In this document: positions 34,185 to 41,929 of the stretch, in pieces
Layout: each line of letters begins with the position of its first letter
How positions within the stretch are numbered: position 1 is the stretch's first letter
From: Chloroflexota bacterium
GTDB lineage: Bacteria; Chloroflexota; Anaerolineae; Aggregatilineales; Phototrophicaceae
Length of the DNA stretch: 54,732 nucleotides
Direction of reading: 5' to 3'
Assembly (NCBI GenBank): GCA_026706395.1
Contig: JAPOYU010000025.1
Location: forward strand, 3,734-58,465
Notes under the pieces: generated by a model
Seen by the model: the letters and a program-made list of their open reading frames with translations, nothing else
Told to the model about the DNA's origin: nothing
Databases searched by the model: none
Program-made: the position numbers and the translations under genes

Positions 34185-34411
34185 TCATCGTGGGGATCAA
34201 ACTCAGGAAGGGGTGCGTTAAAGTCATCCGAGATCTTGAATTTTCCACGAGCGCTGCCGGCCTTACGCGGTTTCACATTCCGGACTGCAGTAGGCACCAG
34301 CTTAACGGTGGAACCATTTTCAGCTTTGATAGCAACATGTTTCCCATTATGTGCATCGGAAAGCAACTTGTTTAAGCTCTGCTGAGCATCGCTGATCGTG
34401 TAAGTCTCCAT
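34181..34411 (-). CDS. Phd/YefM-family antitoxin
   Basis: A 76-residue antitoxin from the ATG at 34411 (METYTISDAQQSLNKLLSDAHNG), which is the typical Phd/YefM DNA-binding start, with GGAG 8 nt upstream. The acidic C-terminus DFNAPLPEFDPHDE should bind the toxin. It is partnered with the PIN toxin by a 4-nt overlap. A strong promoter with a TTGTACAA palindrome lies 31 nt upstream, the expected place for autorepression. Confidence 0.88.
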   Translation of the reverse strand: METYTISDAQQSLNKLLSDAHNGKHVAIKAENGSTVKLVPTAVRNVKPRKAGSARGKFKISDDFNAPLPEFDPHDE

Positions 34412-34441
34412 TACTCTACTCCACAATCTTCCGGCACCCAT

Positions 34442-34469
34442 ATTGTACAACAGTCAAGTATCATGTCAA
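34442..34469 (-). promoter_or_regulatory. Promoter of the Phd/PIN pair (TTGACA-N16-TACAAT)
   Basis: A consensus -35 TTGACA, a 16-nt spacer and TACAAT on the minus strand. The -10 lies inside the palindrome TTGTACAA (34443-34450), a plausible operator for the antitoxin. Confidence 0.7.
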
Positions 34470-34511
34470 CAAACGCATATAATACTCATACAATCTAAAC
34501 TCAGATTTGAA

Positions 34512-34580
34512 CTAGTGCTCTTGAGTGCAATCACCAGTAGGTTTCAAAATGAATGCGGAAGTATCCAGCAGATAATTCAT
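34512..34580 (-). pseudogene. Truncated PIN-domain toxin remnant (22 codons)
   Basis: Directly overlapping the stop of the second antitoxin (ATGA at 34577-34580) is an ATG that reads MNYLLDTSAFILKPTGDCT and then stops after 22 codons. The opening matches the start of the neighbouring toxin (MNFLLDTCTLLW) and the first Asp motif of PIN domains. After the first ten residues the similarity ends, so most of the toxin has been deleted. Too short to be a working nuclease. Confidence 0.75.
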
Positions 34581-34807
34581 TCCATGTAAGGCTCAAATTC
34601 GGGCAACGGCGCATCAAAGTCATCTGCGATTTTGATCTTGCCCTTCAGACGACCGGCTTTACGCGGACCTTTCTTAGGTGCGATTGTGGCGACGAGTTGG
34701 TAGGCTTGCTCATCCTCCGCAATGATGATGACGGTTCCACCGTGTTTGGCATGTTCCAGTACGTCGTCAAGATTCTGCTTCGCCTCATCAACGGTGAAGG
34801 TCTTCAT
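34577..34807 (-). CDS. Phd/YefM-family antitoxin, orphaned
   Basis: A 76-residue antitoxin, MKTFTVDEAKQNLDDVLEHAKHGG, homologous to the one at 34181-34411. Both share the C-terminal KAGxxxGKxKIxDDFxAPLPEF segment. CAGGAG lies upstream, and a promoter precedes it. Its partner toxin is reduced to a 22-codon remnant. It could still cross-neutralise the intact toxin next door, given the shared C-terminus, or act as a repressor; this is inference. Confidence 0.85.
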   Translation of the reverse strand: MKTFTVDEAKQNLDDVLEHAKHGGTVIIIAEDEQAYQLVATIAPKKGPRKAGRLKGKIKIADDFDAPLPEFEPYME

Positions 34808-34840
34808 TGCTGAACTCCTGCGGCTATCGTATCAACCCAG

Positions 34841-34868
34841 ATTATACACAATCGCTATGGGAACTCAA
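34841..34868 (-). promoter_or_regulatory. Promoter of the orphan antitoxin (TTGAGT-N16-TATAAT)
   Basis: A perfect TATAAT with TTGAGT 16 nt upstream on the minus strand, 34 nt before the ATG at 34807. Confidence 0.6.
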
Positions 34869-34900
34869 AGAGCGGGGCTCTTCCGAAGATGGCAGTGCAA

Positions 34901-35488
34901 TTAAGCTGGCCTGGCAAAAAGCCACCAGAATTCCGAGGGCGGGTACAAGGGTTTCAGGAGCGATGACCAGATGAAGCCGGCGGAGCGCACGAGACGGCGC
35001 AAGGCGATGTCCGTTTGCTCGACCCCCGGCGTGATGTCACGTCTTTCGTAACCGAACTCTTCAAGCGCGAGAAGGATTTCCTGCACGATGGCGCGGCGCA
35101 GCGCTTCCGGCGGATAAGCGGAGGCGCAGCCGGTCGGGTTGTCCTGGCAATCGCGGAAGAAGGCGCGCATCTGCTTCAAGCGCGCTGGCAACTCCCCCTT
35201 GAGTTTGTGTTCGTAGTGCACGGTCCACTCGCGTTGAACCGCATCGTGTTGCTGCAGAGCAGCGTCCAGTCGCTTTTGCTGCGCGGGATTCAAGGAAGCG
35301 CGCAAGCCCTTCAGCCGACGCCGGCGCAGCAGCAGCATGCCTATGCTCAACTGCGGCAGCGTGGAACTGCGCGCGTAGCCGGCGGATAGCGGCAAGTAAA
35401 GCCTCTCGCTGAGGATGTACTCCTCAAGTCTCTCCGCCATCTGTTCGAGTTCGGCCAGATCGCGTTCAAGCGAGTACTCACGTGACAT
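34901..35488 (-). CDS. Hypothetical protein, coupled to the CoxL-like gene
   Basis: I do not recognise a family. The 195 residues are helix-rich: a charged start SLERDLAELEQMAERLEEYIL, a basic RRRRLKGLRASLNPAQQKRLDAA segment that could form a coiled coil, and YPPEALRRAIVQEILLALEEFGY near the end, followed by hydrophobic GFIWSSLLKPLYPPSEFWWLF. No signal peptide. It begins 17 nt after the stop of the CoxL-like gene on the same strand, so it is probably its co-transcribed partner, perhaps a chaperone or regulator, though nothing in the sequence proves this. Confidence 0.6.
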   Translation of the reverse strand: MSREYSLERDLAELEQMAERLEEYILSERLYLPLSAGYARSSTLPQLSIGMLLLRRRRLKGLRASLNPAQQKRLDAALQQHDAVQREWTVHYEHKLKGELPARLKQMRAFFRDCQDNPTGCASAYPPEALRRAIVQEILLALEEFGYERRDITPGVEQTDIALRRLVRSAGFIWSSLLKPLYPPSEFWWLFARPA

Positions 35489-35505
35489 CGCAATCGGCCA
35501 GCCAG

Positions 35506-37806
35506 CTACGCTTGGTTTATCGCTTCCCAGATGCGGCGCGGCGTCAATGGCATATCGATATGACGCAGGCCGAATGGACTCAAGGCGTCAACAACCGCAT
35601 TCACGACCGCCGGCGTCGAGCCGATTGTTGCGGCTTCGCCGATGCCCTTTGCGCCGAGAGGATTGAGCGTGGTCTCGGTGACGGTCTTATCGATGGTGAA
35701 GGTCGGGAAGTTATCGGCGCGGGGCATGGCGTAGTCCATCATTGAGCCGGTGAGAAGCTGGCCTTGATCGTCAAAGACGACCTCTTCAAGCAGCGCTTGA
35801 CCGATGCCTTGCGCCAAGCCACCGTGGATTTGCCCTTCGACGAGCAGTGGCGAGATGCGCGGGCCGCAGTCGTCGACAGAATAGAATTCGCGCAGGCTGA
35901 TGCAGCCGGTCTCGCGCTCGATCTCCACGACCGCGACATGCGTGCCGAAGGGGTAGATGAAGTCGGGCGGGCGGAAGAAGTCGGTCGCTTCCAAGCCGGT
36001 GTCGATGTCATCGGGAAGGCGATCGCTATAGGCGCGAGCGGCGATGTCGTTGAGGGCCAAACTGCGGCTGGGCACGCCCTTGACGCGGTATTCACCGTCG
36101 GCGAATTCGATATCACCGGGCGCGGCTTCGAGCATGTGAGCCGCAATCGATATGGCTTTGTCCCGCACTTTGATGGCGGAGCGGATGATCGCCGAGCCAC
36201 CGACCGCCAAGCTGCGACTGCCGAAGGTGCCGACGCCGACGGGCTGCGCGCCGGTATCGCCATGCTTGACGATCACCTTATCGTAATCGGCGCCGATCTC
36301 GTCAGCGACTATCTGGGCGAAGGTCGTCTGCAAGCCCTGCCCGTGAGGCGATGTGCCGGTATAGACGGTGACGACGCCGCTCGGCTCGACGCGGACGACG
36401 CCGCTCTCGTAGGGTCCGAAACCGCACATCTCCACGTATGTCGCCATGCCGATGCCAAGCAAGGAATCGGAATTGCTCGCCCGGCGCGCAGCTTGTTCGT
36501 CGCGCAGGGCGCCGTACTTGGCTGTTTCCAGAGCGGTGTCCAGGTTCGTTTCATAATCGCCGGTGTCATAAGTTGAACCGGTAGGGGTCTTGTAGGGGAA
36601 TTGATCGGGCTTGATGTAATTGCGGCGGCGAACGTCAGCCGGGTCCATGTCGAGTTCTGCGGCGATCATGTCGATGGCGCGCTCGATATAATAGATGGCC
36701 TCCGGGCGCCCGGCCCCGCGATAGGCCGCCACCGCGACCGTATTGGTGAAGACATTGCTCGCTTTGAAGTGCACGGCGGGGATGTCGTAATTGCCGGTCG
36801 CCATGAGTCCAGTGAGGTGGGCGATGTCATAGAACGGCGGGTAGGCGCCCAATTCGCCGATGACATGCAGGCGCAAGCCGAGAACCCGGCCGTCATCATC
36901 AAACGCGACAGCGACATCGGCTATTTGCGAGCGGCCGTGCGTCGTGGAGATAAAATGCTCGACGCGCGTCCCGGCCCATTTCAGGGGCAGGTTAAAGCGC
37001 TGAGCCAACTTGGCGACGGCGATTTCTTCCGGATAGAGCTGGTTCTTGACGCCGAAGCCCCCGCCGACATTTGGCGCTATCACGCGCAGCATGTTTTCCG
37101 GCAGGCGCAGAACCCCCGCCAGGGCCGAGCGCAGGCCATGCGGAATCTGCGTGCTGGACCAGAGCGTTAGACCGCCGGTGACGGCATCGGGAGCGGCGGC
37201 AACTGTACGGACTTCCATCGGCACGCCGGCGACGCGCTGACTCAGCATGCGCTGGCTCAGCTTGCGCGGCGCATCCGCGAAGACCTCGTCGACATCGTCG
37301 GTTTTCTTCTCGCCCGTATCGATGATATTGCTGTCCAAGCCGTCGAATACCGGCGGCGCATCGCTGCCATAGGCGCTGAGCAAATCGGCCGCGGCCGGCA
37401 ACTCCTCCCACTCAATGTCGACATCGTCGATCGCGTCTTCGGCGATCTCCGGCGATTCGGCGATAATGGCGGCGACAACCTCGCCAACATGGCGAACGCG
37501 GTCGGCAGACAGCGCCAGGTGACTGTACTTTTCTTGCGCGACATCGCCGCCAGCGACAGGCACCGCCTCCCATTCTCCGCGCATATCATCGCCTTTGATC
37601 ACCGCGAGTACGCCGTCACGCGAGCTGGCGGCAGTAGTGTCGATACTGAGGATTTTGGCGTGGGCGTAGGGGCTGCGCACGAAAGCGACGTGGCGCATGC
37701 CGGGCAGCTTGAGGTCGCCGACATATTTGCCGGCGCCGGTGATCAGGCTTGGGTCTTCTTTGCGCTTGACGCTTGCGCCTACCATCGAGCGTAAAACCAT
37801 CGCCAT
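35506..37806 (-). CDS. CoxL/xanthine-dehydrogenase-type molybdopterin-binding subunit (form II)
   Basis: A 766-residue large subunit of the molybdenum hydroxylase family. The domain order is a small alpha/beta N-terminal domain (GAGKYVGDLKLPGMRHVAF), then the two Mo-pterin-binding domains, with GGGFGVKNQLYPEE, PHGQGLQTTFAQ and the catalytic-glutamate loop GAKGIGEAATIGS near the C-terminus. The active-site signature reads AYRGAGR, as in form II CoxL-like proteins, not the AYxCSFR of true CO dehydrogenase. Substrates could be aldehydes, purines or other heterocycles. The FAD (medium) and 2Fe-2S (small) subunit genes that normally flank it are absent from this window. AAGGAG lies upstream; a start six nt later (37800) has better spacing. 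Confidence 0.9.
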   Translation of the reverse strand: MAMVLRSMVGASVKRKEDPSLITGAGKYVGDLKLPGMRHVAFVRSPYAHAKILSIDTTAASSRDGVLAVIKGDDMRGEWEAVPVAGGDVAQEKYSHLALSADRVRHVGEVVAAIIAESPEIAEDAIDDVDIEWEELPAAADLLSAYGSDAPPVFDGLDSNIIDTGEKKTDDVDEVFADAPRKLSQRMLSQRVAGVPMEVRTVAAAPDAVTGGLTLWSSTQIPHGLRSALAGVLRLPENMLRVIAPNVGGGFGVKNQLYPEEIAVAKLAQRFNLPLKWAGTRVEHFISTTHGRSQIADVAVAFDDDGRVLGLRLHVIGELGAYPPFYDIAHLTGLMATGNYDIPAVHFKASNVFTNTVAVAAYRGAGRPEAIYYIERAIDMIAAELDMDPADVRRRNYIKPDQFPYKTPTGSTYDTGDYETNLDTALETAKYGALRDEQAARRASNSDSLLGIGMATYVEMCGFGPYESGVVRVEPSGVVTVYTGTSPHGQGLQTTFAQIVADEIGADYDKVIVKHGDTGAQPVGVGTFGSRSLAVGGSAIIRSAIKVRDKAISIAAHMLEAAPGDIEFADGEYRVKGVPSRSLALNDIAARAYSDRLPDDIDTGLEATDFFRPPDFIYPFGTHVAVVEIERETGCISLREFYSVDDCGPRISPLLVEGQIHGGLAQGIGQALLEEVVFDDQGQLLTGSMMDYAMPRADNFPTFTIDKTVTETTLNPLGAKGIGEAATIGSTPAVVNAVVDALSPFGLRHIDMPLTPRRIWEAINQA

Positions 37807-37863
37807 TAACTCCTTATTTTGATTGCGACTAAGTCAGTTGTCCTTGCATTGCCGGCCGGGGCG

Positions 37864-38196
37864 CTAGGGCGCCTCGATACTATCAACTTTATAACCCTGC
37901 TTCATCCAGCCTTTGGTACCGTCTTCGAGATTATAGATGTCTTCGTAGCCCATGCTCGCCAAGAACAGCGCCGCCTGCGACGAACGAACGCCGGTGTTGC
38001 AGACGAGCAGCACGGGCATATCTTCGCTGATTTCGTCAACCCGCGCCATGAATTCGCTCAACGGGATATTAGCCGTGCCGGGGATATGACCTTCGGCATG
38101 TTCGTCTTCTTCGCGCACATCAATGAACTGGCATTCACCGCCCTCGCCGCTGGCGAATTGTTGGCGAAACTCGTCGATGCTGATATCAATGTACAT
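37864..38196 (-). CDS. Rhodanese-like sulfurtransferase domain protein
   Basis: A 110-residue single rhodanese domain. It has FIDVREEDEHAEGHIPGTANIPLSEF (typical CH2A-type block) and the active-site loop LLVCNTGVRSSQAALFLASMGY, with the persulfide-carrying Cys66. It probably transfers sulfur or acts as a cytosolic thiol carrier. The C-terminus YNLEDGTKGWMKQGYKV is standard. A consensus promoter sits 33 nt upstream. The gap to the CoxL-like gene downstream is 57 nt on the same strand. Molybdenum-hydroxylase maturation needs sulfuration, so a link is conceivable but unproven. Confidence 0.9.
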   Translation of the reverse strand: MYIDISIDEFRQQFASGEGGECQFIDVREEDEHAEGHIPGTANIPLSEFMARVDEISEDMPVLLVCNTGVRSSQAALFLASMGYEDIYNLEDGTKGWMKQGYKVDSIEAP

Positions 38197-38228
38197 GGCT
38201 GGTCCCGGTTGGCATTTCCATTGCGGGC

Positions 38229-38257
38229 ATTATAGCCAAGCTCACCTGGATTACCAA
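38229..38257 (-). promoter_or_regulatory. Promoter of the rhodanese gene (TTGGTA-N17-TATAAT)
   Basis: Minus-strand TTGGTA at 38252-38257, an exact 17-nt spacer and a perfect TATAAT at 38229-38234, 33 nt upstream of the ATG. Confidence 0.65.
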
Positions 38258-38308
38258 ACACAAAGCTGATGCAGCATGTAATGACTTCTGCGCAGCGAGA
38301 CTGTGGAA

Positions 38309-39265
38309 TCAGCCAACCGGTGGTACGTTACGAAACCAATCTACCGTGCGGCGAAGCCCCTCGGCAAAGTCGATGATCGGCTCGTAGCCTAAAAGCTCGC
38401 CCGCCTTGGTCATATCGGCTTGTGAATGGCGGATGTCGCCCGGGCGCTCGGCGGCGTGCATGGGCGCGAGTTGGCTGCCGATGATGGCGTTCAGCTGGGC
38501 GACGAGCTCGCTGATTGTGATGCGTCCGCCGGCGGCGAGGTTGATGGTCTGGCCGACTGCCTTTGGGGCTTTGCAAGCGAGAAGGTTTCCGTGTACGACA
38601 TTGTCGACATAGGTGAAGTCGCGGCTGTGCTGGCCGTCCCCGTAGATGGTGGGACGTTGGCCGCCGAGCATCTGGTTGATGAACTTGGGGATGGCGGCGG
38701 CGTAGGTTGAATGTGGATCTTGCCGCGGACCGAAGACATTGAAGTAGCGGAGCGAGACTGTTTCCAGGCCGAAAGAGTGCGAGAATGCGGCGCAGTAATA
38801 CTCACCCGCGAGCTTGGCGACACCATAAGGCGAGATGGGCGCGGGCGTCTGAGATTCTGTCTTTGTGCCGTTGGCTCGGTTGCCGTACGCTGAGCCCGAG
38901 GCGGCGTAGACCACGCGCTTTGCATCACAGTCACGCGCGGCAATCAGCACGTTTAGCGTGCCGGTGACGCAGTGGCGGTGGGTTTCAAGCGGGTGGGCGA
39001 TGCTGCGCGGGACTGACGGGAGCGCCGCCTGATGCATAATGTAGTCCGCTCCGCGGAAAAGTGACTGAAGCGTTTCCAGGTCAGTAATACTGCCGACGGT
39101 GATCGACAGGTCACCGTTGAGTGAACGCAGATAGTCTAGGTTTTCGCGCTTGCCCGTGACCAGGTTATCGATGACTTTGACGCGCAGTCCGTCGCGCAGG
39201 AGGCGTTCGGCAATGTGCGAGCCGATGAAGCCGGCGCCGCCGGTGATGACGTAGGTTTGCGGCAT
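38309..39265 (-). CDS. NAD-dependent nucleotide-sugar epimerase (UDP-glucose/GlcNAc 4-epimerase-like)
   Basis: A 318-residue extended SDR. TGGAGFIGSHIAERLL is the NAD-binding motif, SPYGVAKLAGEYYC carries the catalytic Tyr and Lys, AASGSAYGNR the serine region, and LRYFNVFGPRQDPHSTYAAAIPKFI plus YGDGQHSRDFTYVDNVV define the UDP-sugar epimerase branch (GalE/WbpP-type). It would supply sugars for envelope glycans, in keeping with the many glycosyltransferases in the window. GAGGGA precedes the ATG. Confidence 0.9.
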   Translation of the reverse strand: MPQTYVITGGAGFIGSHIAERLLRDGLRVKVIDNLVTGKRENLDYLRSLNGDLSITVGSITDLETLQSLFRGADYIMHQAALPSVPRSIAHPLETHRHCVTGTLNVLIAARDCDAKRVVYAASGSAYGNRANGTKTESQTPAPISPYGVAKLAGEYYCAAFSHSFGLETVSLRYFNVFGPRQDPHSTYAAAIPKFINQMLGGQRPTIYGDGQHSRDFTYVDNVVHGNLLACKAPKAVGQTINLAAGGRITISELVAQLNAIIGSQLAPMHAAERPGDIRHSQADMTKAGELLGYEPIIDFAEGLRRTVDWFRNVPPVG

Positions 39266-39379
39266 GGTTTCCCTCGCTTGTATGCGTCCGCCACCTTAGC
39301 GTTGATGGCGCAAAAATGCAAGCGGTGCGGGAGGCATCGCGGCTCGGGTTTGCCGGTGCTTGGCCGCGCCACTTTGGGT

Positions 39380-39411
39380 TATAATCACTTAACATCGTGA
39401 CGGGAGTCACG
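39380..39411 (+). promoter_or_regulatory. -10 element plus inverted repeat ahead of the DUF433/DUF5615 pair
   Basis: TATAAT at 39380-39385 and, at the expected transcription start, a perfect 6-bp inverted repeat CGTGAC-GGGA-GTCACG at 39396-39411. A repressor site for the gene pair is plausible; the -35 element is weak. Confidence 0.45.
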
Positions 39412-39430
39412 GAAGATGGAGGGCGGTGTC

Positions 39431-39820
39431 ATGGACCCGATGAGCAAAGACAAAGCCATAGAGCGGCAGGGACCGAATATCCGGGACGAGATCAAGGGTG
39501 TCAAGTTCAGGAAGCTGGCGCCGGGCATCACGACGCATCCGCTGATTCGCGGCGGTCGGCCCTGCATTGAAGGTACTGGTATAAAAGTGACGGATATTGT
39601 TGCCGCTCAGAAGTACCACGGGATGGAACCACAAGAAATCGCTGACCACTATGCGATTGAGCTAAGCACGGTGGTAGACGCACTGGCTTATTACGCGGCG
39701 CATACTGACTACATTGATACCGATATTGAGATAGACAGTCTCAACGACGATCAGTTGGCGGAAGCACAATATGGAACCCGACCCGATTCGCTTCTACCTC
39801 GACGAAAATCTGTCTCCTGA
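39431..39820 (+). CDS. DUF433 family protein (antitoxin-like)
   Basis: A 129-residue protein from the ATG at 39431 (GGAGG 8 nt upstream; an ATG at 39416 is also possible). The DUF433 core is clear: HPLIRGGRPCIEGTGIKVTDIVAAQ, then the helix-turn-helix-like segment HGMEPQEIADHYAIELSTVVDALAYYA. DUF433 proteins act as DNA-binding partners of PIN-like toxins. The last 50 nt of the gene overlap the downstream toxin-like gene in another frame, longer than the usual 4-nt overlap, so the C-terminal tail (YGTRPDSLLPRRKSVS) is an overprinted extension. Confidence 0.8.
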   Translation: MDPMSKDKAIERQGPNIRDEIKGVKFRKLAPGITTHPLIRGGRPCIEGTGIKVTDIVAAQKYHGMEPQEIADHYAIELSTVVDALAYYAAHTDYIDTDIEIDSLNDDQLAEAQYGTRPDSLLPRRKSVS

Positions 39821-40106
39821 AATCGCCAATCAATTGGCGCGACACGGTATAGACATTATTCGGGGACCGCTCAGAGTCGACGACATAAGCCACCTGAAGC
39901 GCGCCAGTACATTAGGGCACGTCGTATGTACGAGAGACCGGGACTTTGTGCGATTGCATGCGGCGGGGAAAGAACATGCAGGCATTATCAAAGGCCTGAA
40001 GCATCATACAATCGGCGATTGGGTAAACTACCTGAGGTTCGTTCATTCTGTCTGTGCGCCCGAGGATTTGCGAAACAATGTCGAGCATCTCTTTCGCGTC
40101 GAGTGA
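39771..40106 (+). CDS. DUF5615 PIN-like protein (toxin-like)
   Basis: A 111-residue DUF5615 (PIN-like superfamily) protein. FYLDENLSPEIANQLARHGID gives the first Asp and Glu of the active site and VVCTRDRDFVRLHAAG the second acidic cluster. Its start lies inside the end of the DUF433 gene (overlap 39771-39820). Members pair with DUF433 proteins in the same order. Together with the Phd/PIN genes at 34 kb, this gives two intact toxin-antitoxin type pairs and one broken one in 6 kb. Confidence 0.85.
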   Translation: MEPDPIRFYLDENLSPEIANQLARHGIDIIRGPLRVDDISHLKRASTLGHVVCTRDRDFVRLHAAGKEHAGIIKGLKHHTIGDWVNYLRFVHSVCAPEDLRNNVEHLFRVE

Positions 40107-40156
40107 CCACCCCGAGCTGGCATCAGTGGTCAGAGTGATTTGTTGAGCATATCGAT

Positions 40157-41929
40157 ATGAATAGCGAGACGCAGCACAAAAGCAAAGCCACCGAACTCGA
40201 GCTGATCGTCGAGGGATGGGAGCGGCGGCACGAATGGCGGCTGCTATCCAAAACCGTGCCGCGTTCGCTGATCGCCGCGCTGATACTTGGCTTGGTCGTC
40301 GGCGTAGTCGGATACTTCCGTTTTCAACTGGGGGCGGAGCAGCTCGCCTTGATCGCCGGCGGGCTTTGCGCGCTCGGTTGCCTGCTGAACTTGCTCTATA
40401 CCCTGCTTTTTCCCCGATCTCTGCCAGTTCGCGCCAAGTACTTCGATCTCGAATTCGGCTTGCAGGAACGGGTATCCACCGCCTTCGAGCTGATGCATGG
40501 TCGCATTAAGACGCATCCGGAAATCGAAGCGCGACAGATCGAAGACGCGCTGAACCACGCGCGCGCCATTGACCCGAAGGCGCAGATCACAATGGACTTT
40601 CGTCCGCGCGAATTGGCTGCATTGCTCGTGTTTGTGATCGCCATGGCGGGACTGGTCTTGCTGCCGGCCATAGCAGGTGAGGACTTCATCACAGATGCCC
40701 CGTCGGTTGCGGTAGAAGCGGCGGAGGAAGATCTGCGCGAGATCTTGGAGACGGTGGCGACGGACACGAATCTGGACGATATCGACCGGCAGAACTTGCT
40801 CGATGCGCTGGAAGTAGCCCTGGAACGATTGCAGGAAGAAGAAATCAGCGAAGAAGAGGCCTTCGCCGCGATGAGCCAATTGCAGTCGCAGTTGGAGGAG
40901 GTGGAAAACCGCCTCGAAGATACGGTGGAACTGGATCAGTCGGCTCTGGAAGCGGCGCTGGAAGCCTTGGAGAATTTCATCCCGCCGTCCGAAACAGAAG
41001 GCGAAAGCGCGGAAGCGGCCGGTGTGACGCAGCCCCCGGAGGGCTTGGAAGACCTTTCGCAGGCGCTGGAGCAAATGGCGCAGGATGCGGCTGAGATGAG
41101 CGCTGAAGAACTGGCGCAGGCGAGGGAAGCGCTGCAGATGGCGGCCGACGAGATCGCTCAAATGAACAGTGAAATGGCAGAACAGATGGATGCCATGGCG
41201 GAGGCGCTGGAAGAGGGGAATCCACTCGACTTGCAAGAGCAGCTAGACGCAGCGCAGGAAGCTCTGTCGCAAGAACAGGGGCGGCAAGAGCAAAACGAAA
41301 ACGCGCAAGCGCTCTTGCAGGAGCAAAGCGAGCGGCTTGAAGAAGCGGCGGAATCCATAGCCCGGCAACAGTCGCAGGAGGGCCAGCAGCAGGGGCAGCC
41401 GGAGCCCGGCGAATCGGGACAGCGGCGTACGTCCCAGCAGGGCAGTCAACAGGAGGCGGAAGCGAGGTCGAGCGCAGACCAGGGCGATCAAGAGGCACAG
41501 CGGAATCGACCCGCCTCTGGCGAAAGCCAGCGCGGCAATCAAGACAGCCGGGCATCGGGCGCCGGCGCCGGCGACGCAGCGCCGAGCAACGAGAGCTTGC
41601 CGGGCAGCGCCGGCGAAGATCAAGGCGCCGATACCAACAACAATCCGACCGGCAACCGCCGGATCGAATACGAAGCGCTGTATAGCCCGAGCGGTATCGC
41701 GGGCGGCGGGCAAGACGAGATTAAGCTCGAGACGGACGCCAATGATACCGCGATCGCCGAGGGGGACTTCGACGACAATCCCATAGGCGAGTCGCGCGTG
41801 AGTTATGATACGGTCTTCAGTGACTACCAGAATGCGGCGAATCGCGCGCTGGAAAGCGATTATGTGCCGCTGGGCTTGCGCGATATCGTGCGGAATTACT
41901 TCACGTCGCTGGAGCCGAACAGCGGCTAG
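40157..41929 (+). CDS. Large Glu/Gln-rich membrane-anchored protein with coiled coil
   Basis: A 590-residue protein. Three hydrophobic segments lie near residues 38-57, 63-84 and 152-172 (LIAALILGLVVGVVGYF, ALIAGGLCALGCLLNLLYTLLF, ELAALLVFVIAMAGLVLLPAI). Residues about 190-410 are acidic and predicted helical (EEEISEEEAFAAMSQLQSQLEEVENRLED and long runs of Gln and Glu), then a disordered Gln/Ser/Gly-rich region. The final 40 residues look folded (SDYVPLGLRDIVRNYFTSLEP). The layout recalls the DUF4175-like proteins encoded beside MoxR and DUF58 genes, but I cannot confirm a family, and neither partner is adjacent. Its stop overlaps the acetyltransferase gene by 4 nt (CTAG). Confidence 0.7.
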   Translation: MNSETQHKSKATELELIVEGWERRHEWRLLSKTVPRSLIAALILGLVVGVVGYFRFQLGAEQLALIAGGLCALGCLLNLLYTLLFPRSLPVRAKYFDLEFGLQERVSTAFELMHGRIKTHPEIEARQIEDALNHARAIDPKAQITMDFRPRELAALLVFVIAMAGLVLLPAIAGEDFITDAPSVAVEAAEEDLREILETVATDTNLDDIDRQNLLDALEVALERLQEEEISEEEAFAAMSQLQSQLEEVENRLEDTVELDQSALEAALEALENFIPPSETEGESAEAAGVTQPPEGLEDLSQALEQMAQDAAEMSAEELAQAREALQMAADEIAQMNSEMAEQMDAMAEALEEGNPLDLQEQLDAAQEALSQEQGRQEQNENAQALLQEQSERLEEAAESIARQQSQEGQQQGQPEPGESGQRRTSQQGSQQEAEARSSADQGDQEAQRNRPASGESQRGNQDSRASGAGAGDAAPSNESLPGSAGEDQGADTNNNPTGNRRIEYEALYSPSGIAGGGQDEIKLETDANDTAIAEGDFDDNPIGESRVSYDTVFSDYQNAANRALESDYVPLGLRDIVRNYFTSLEPNSG

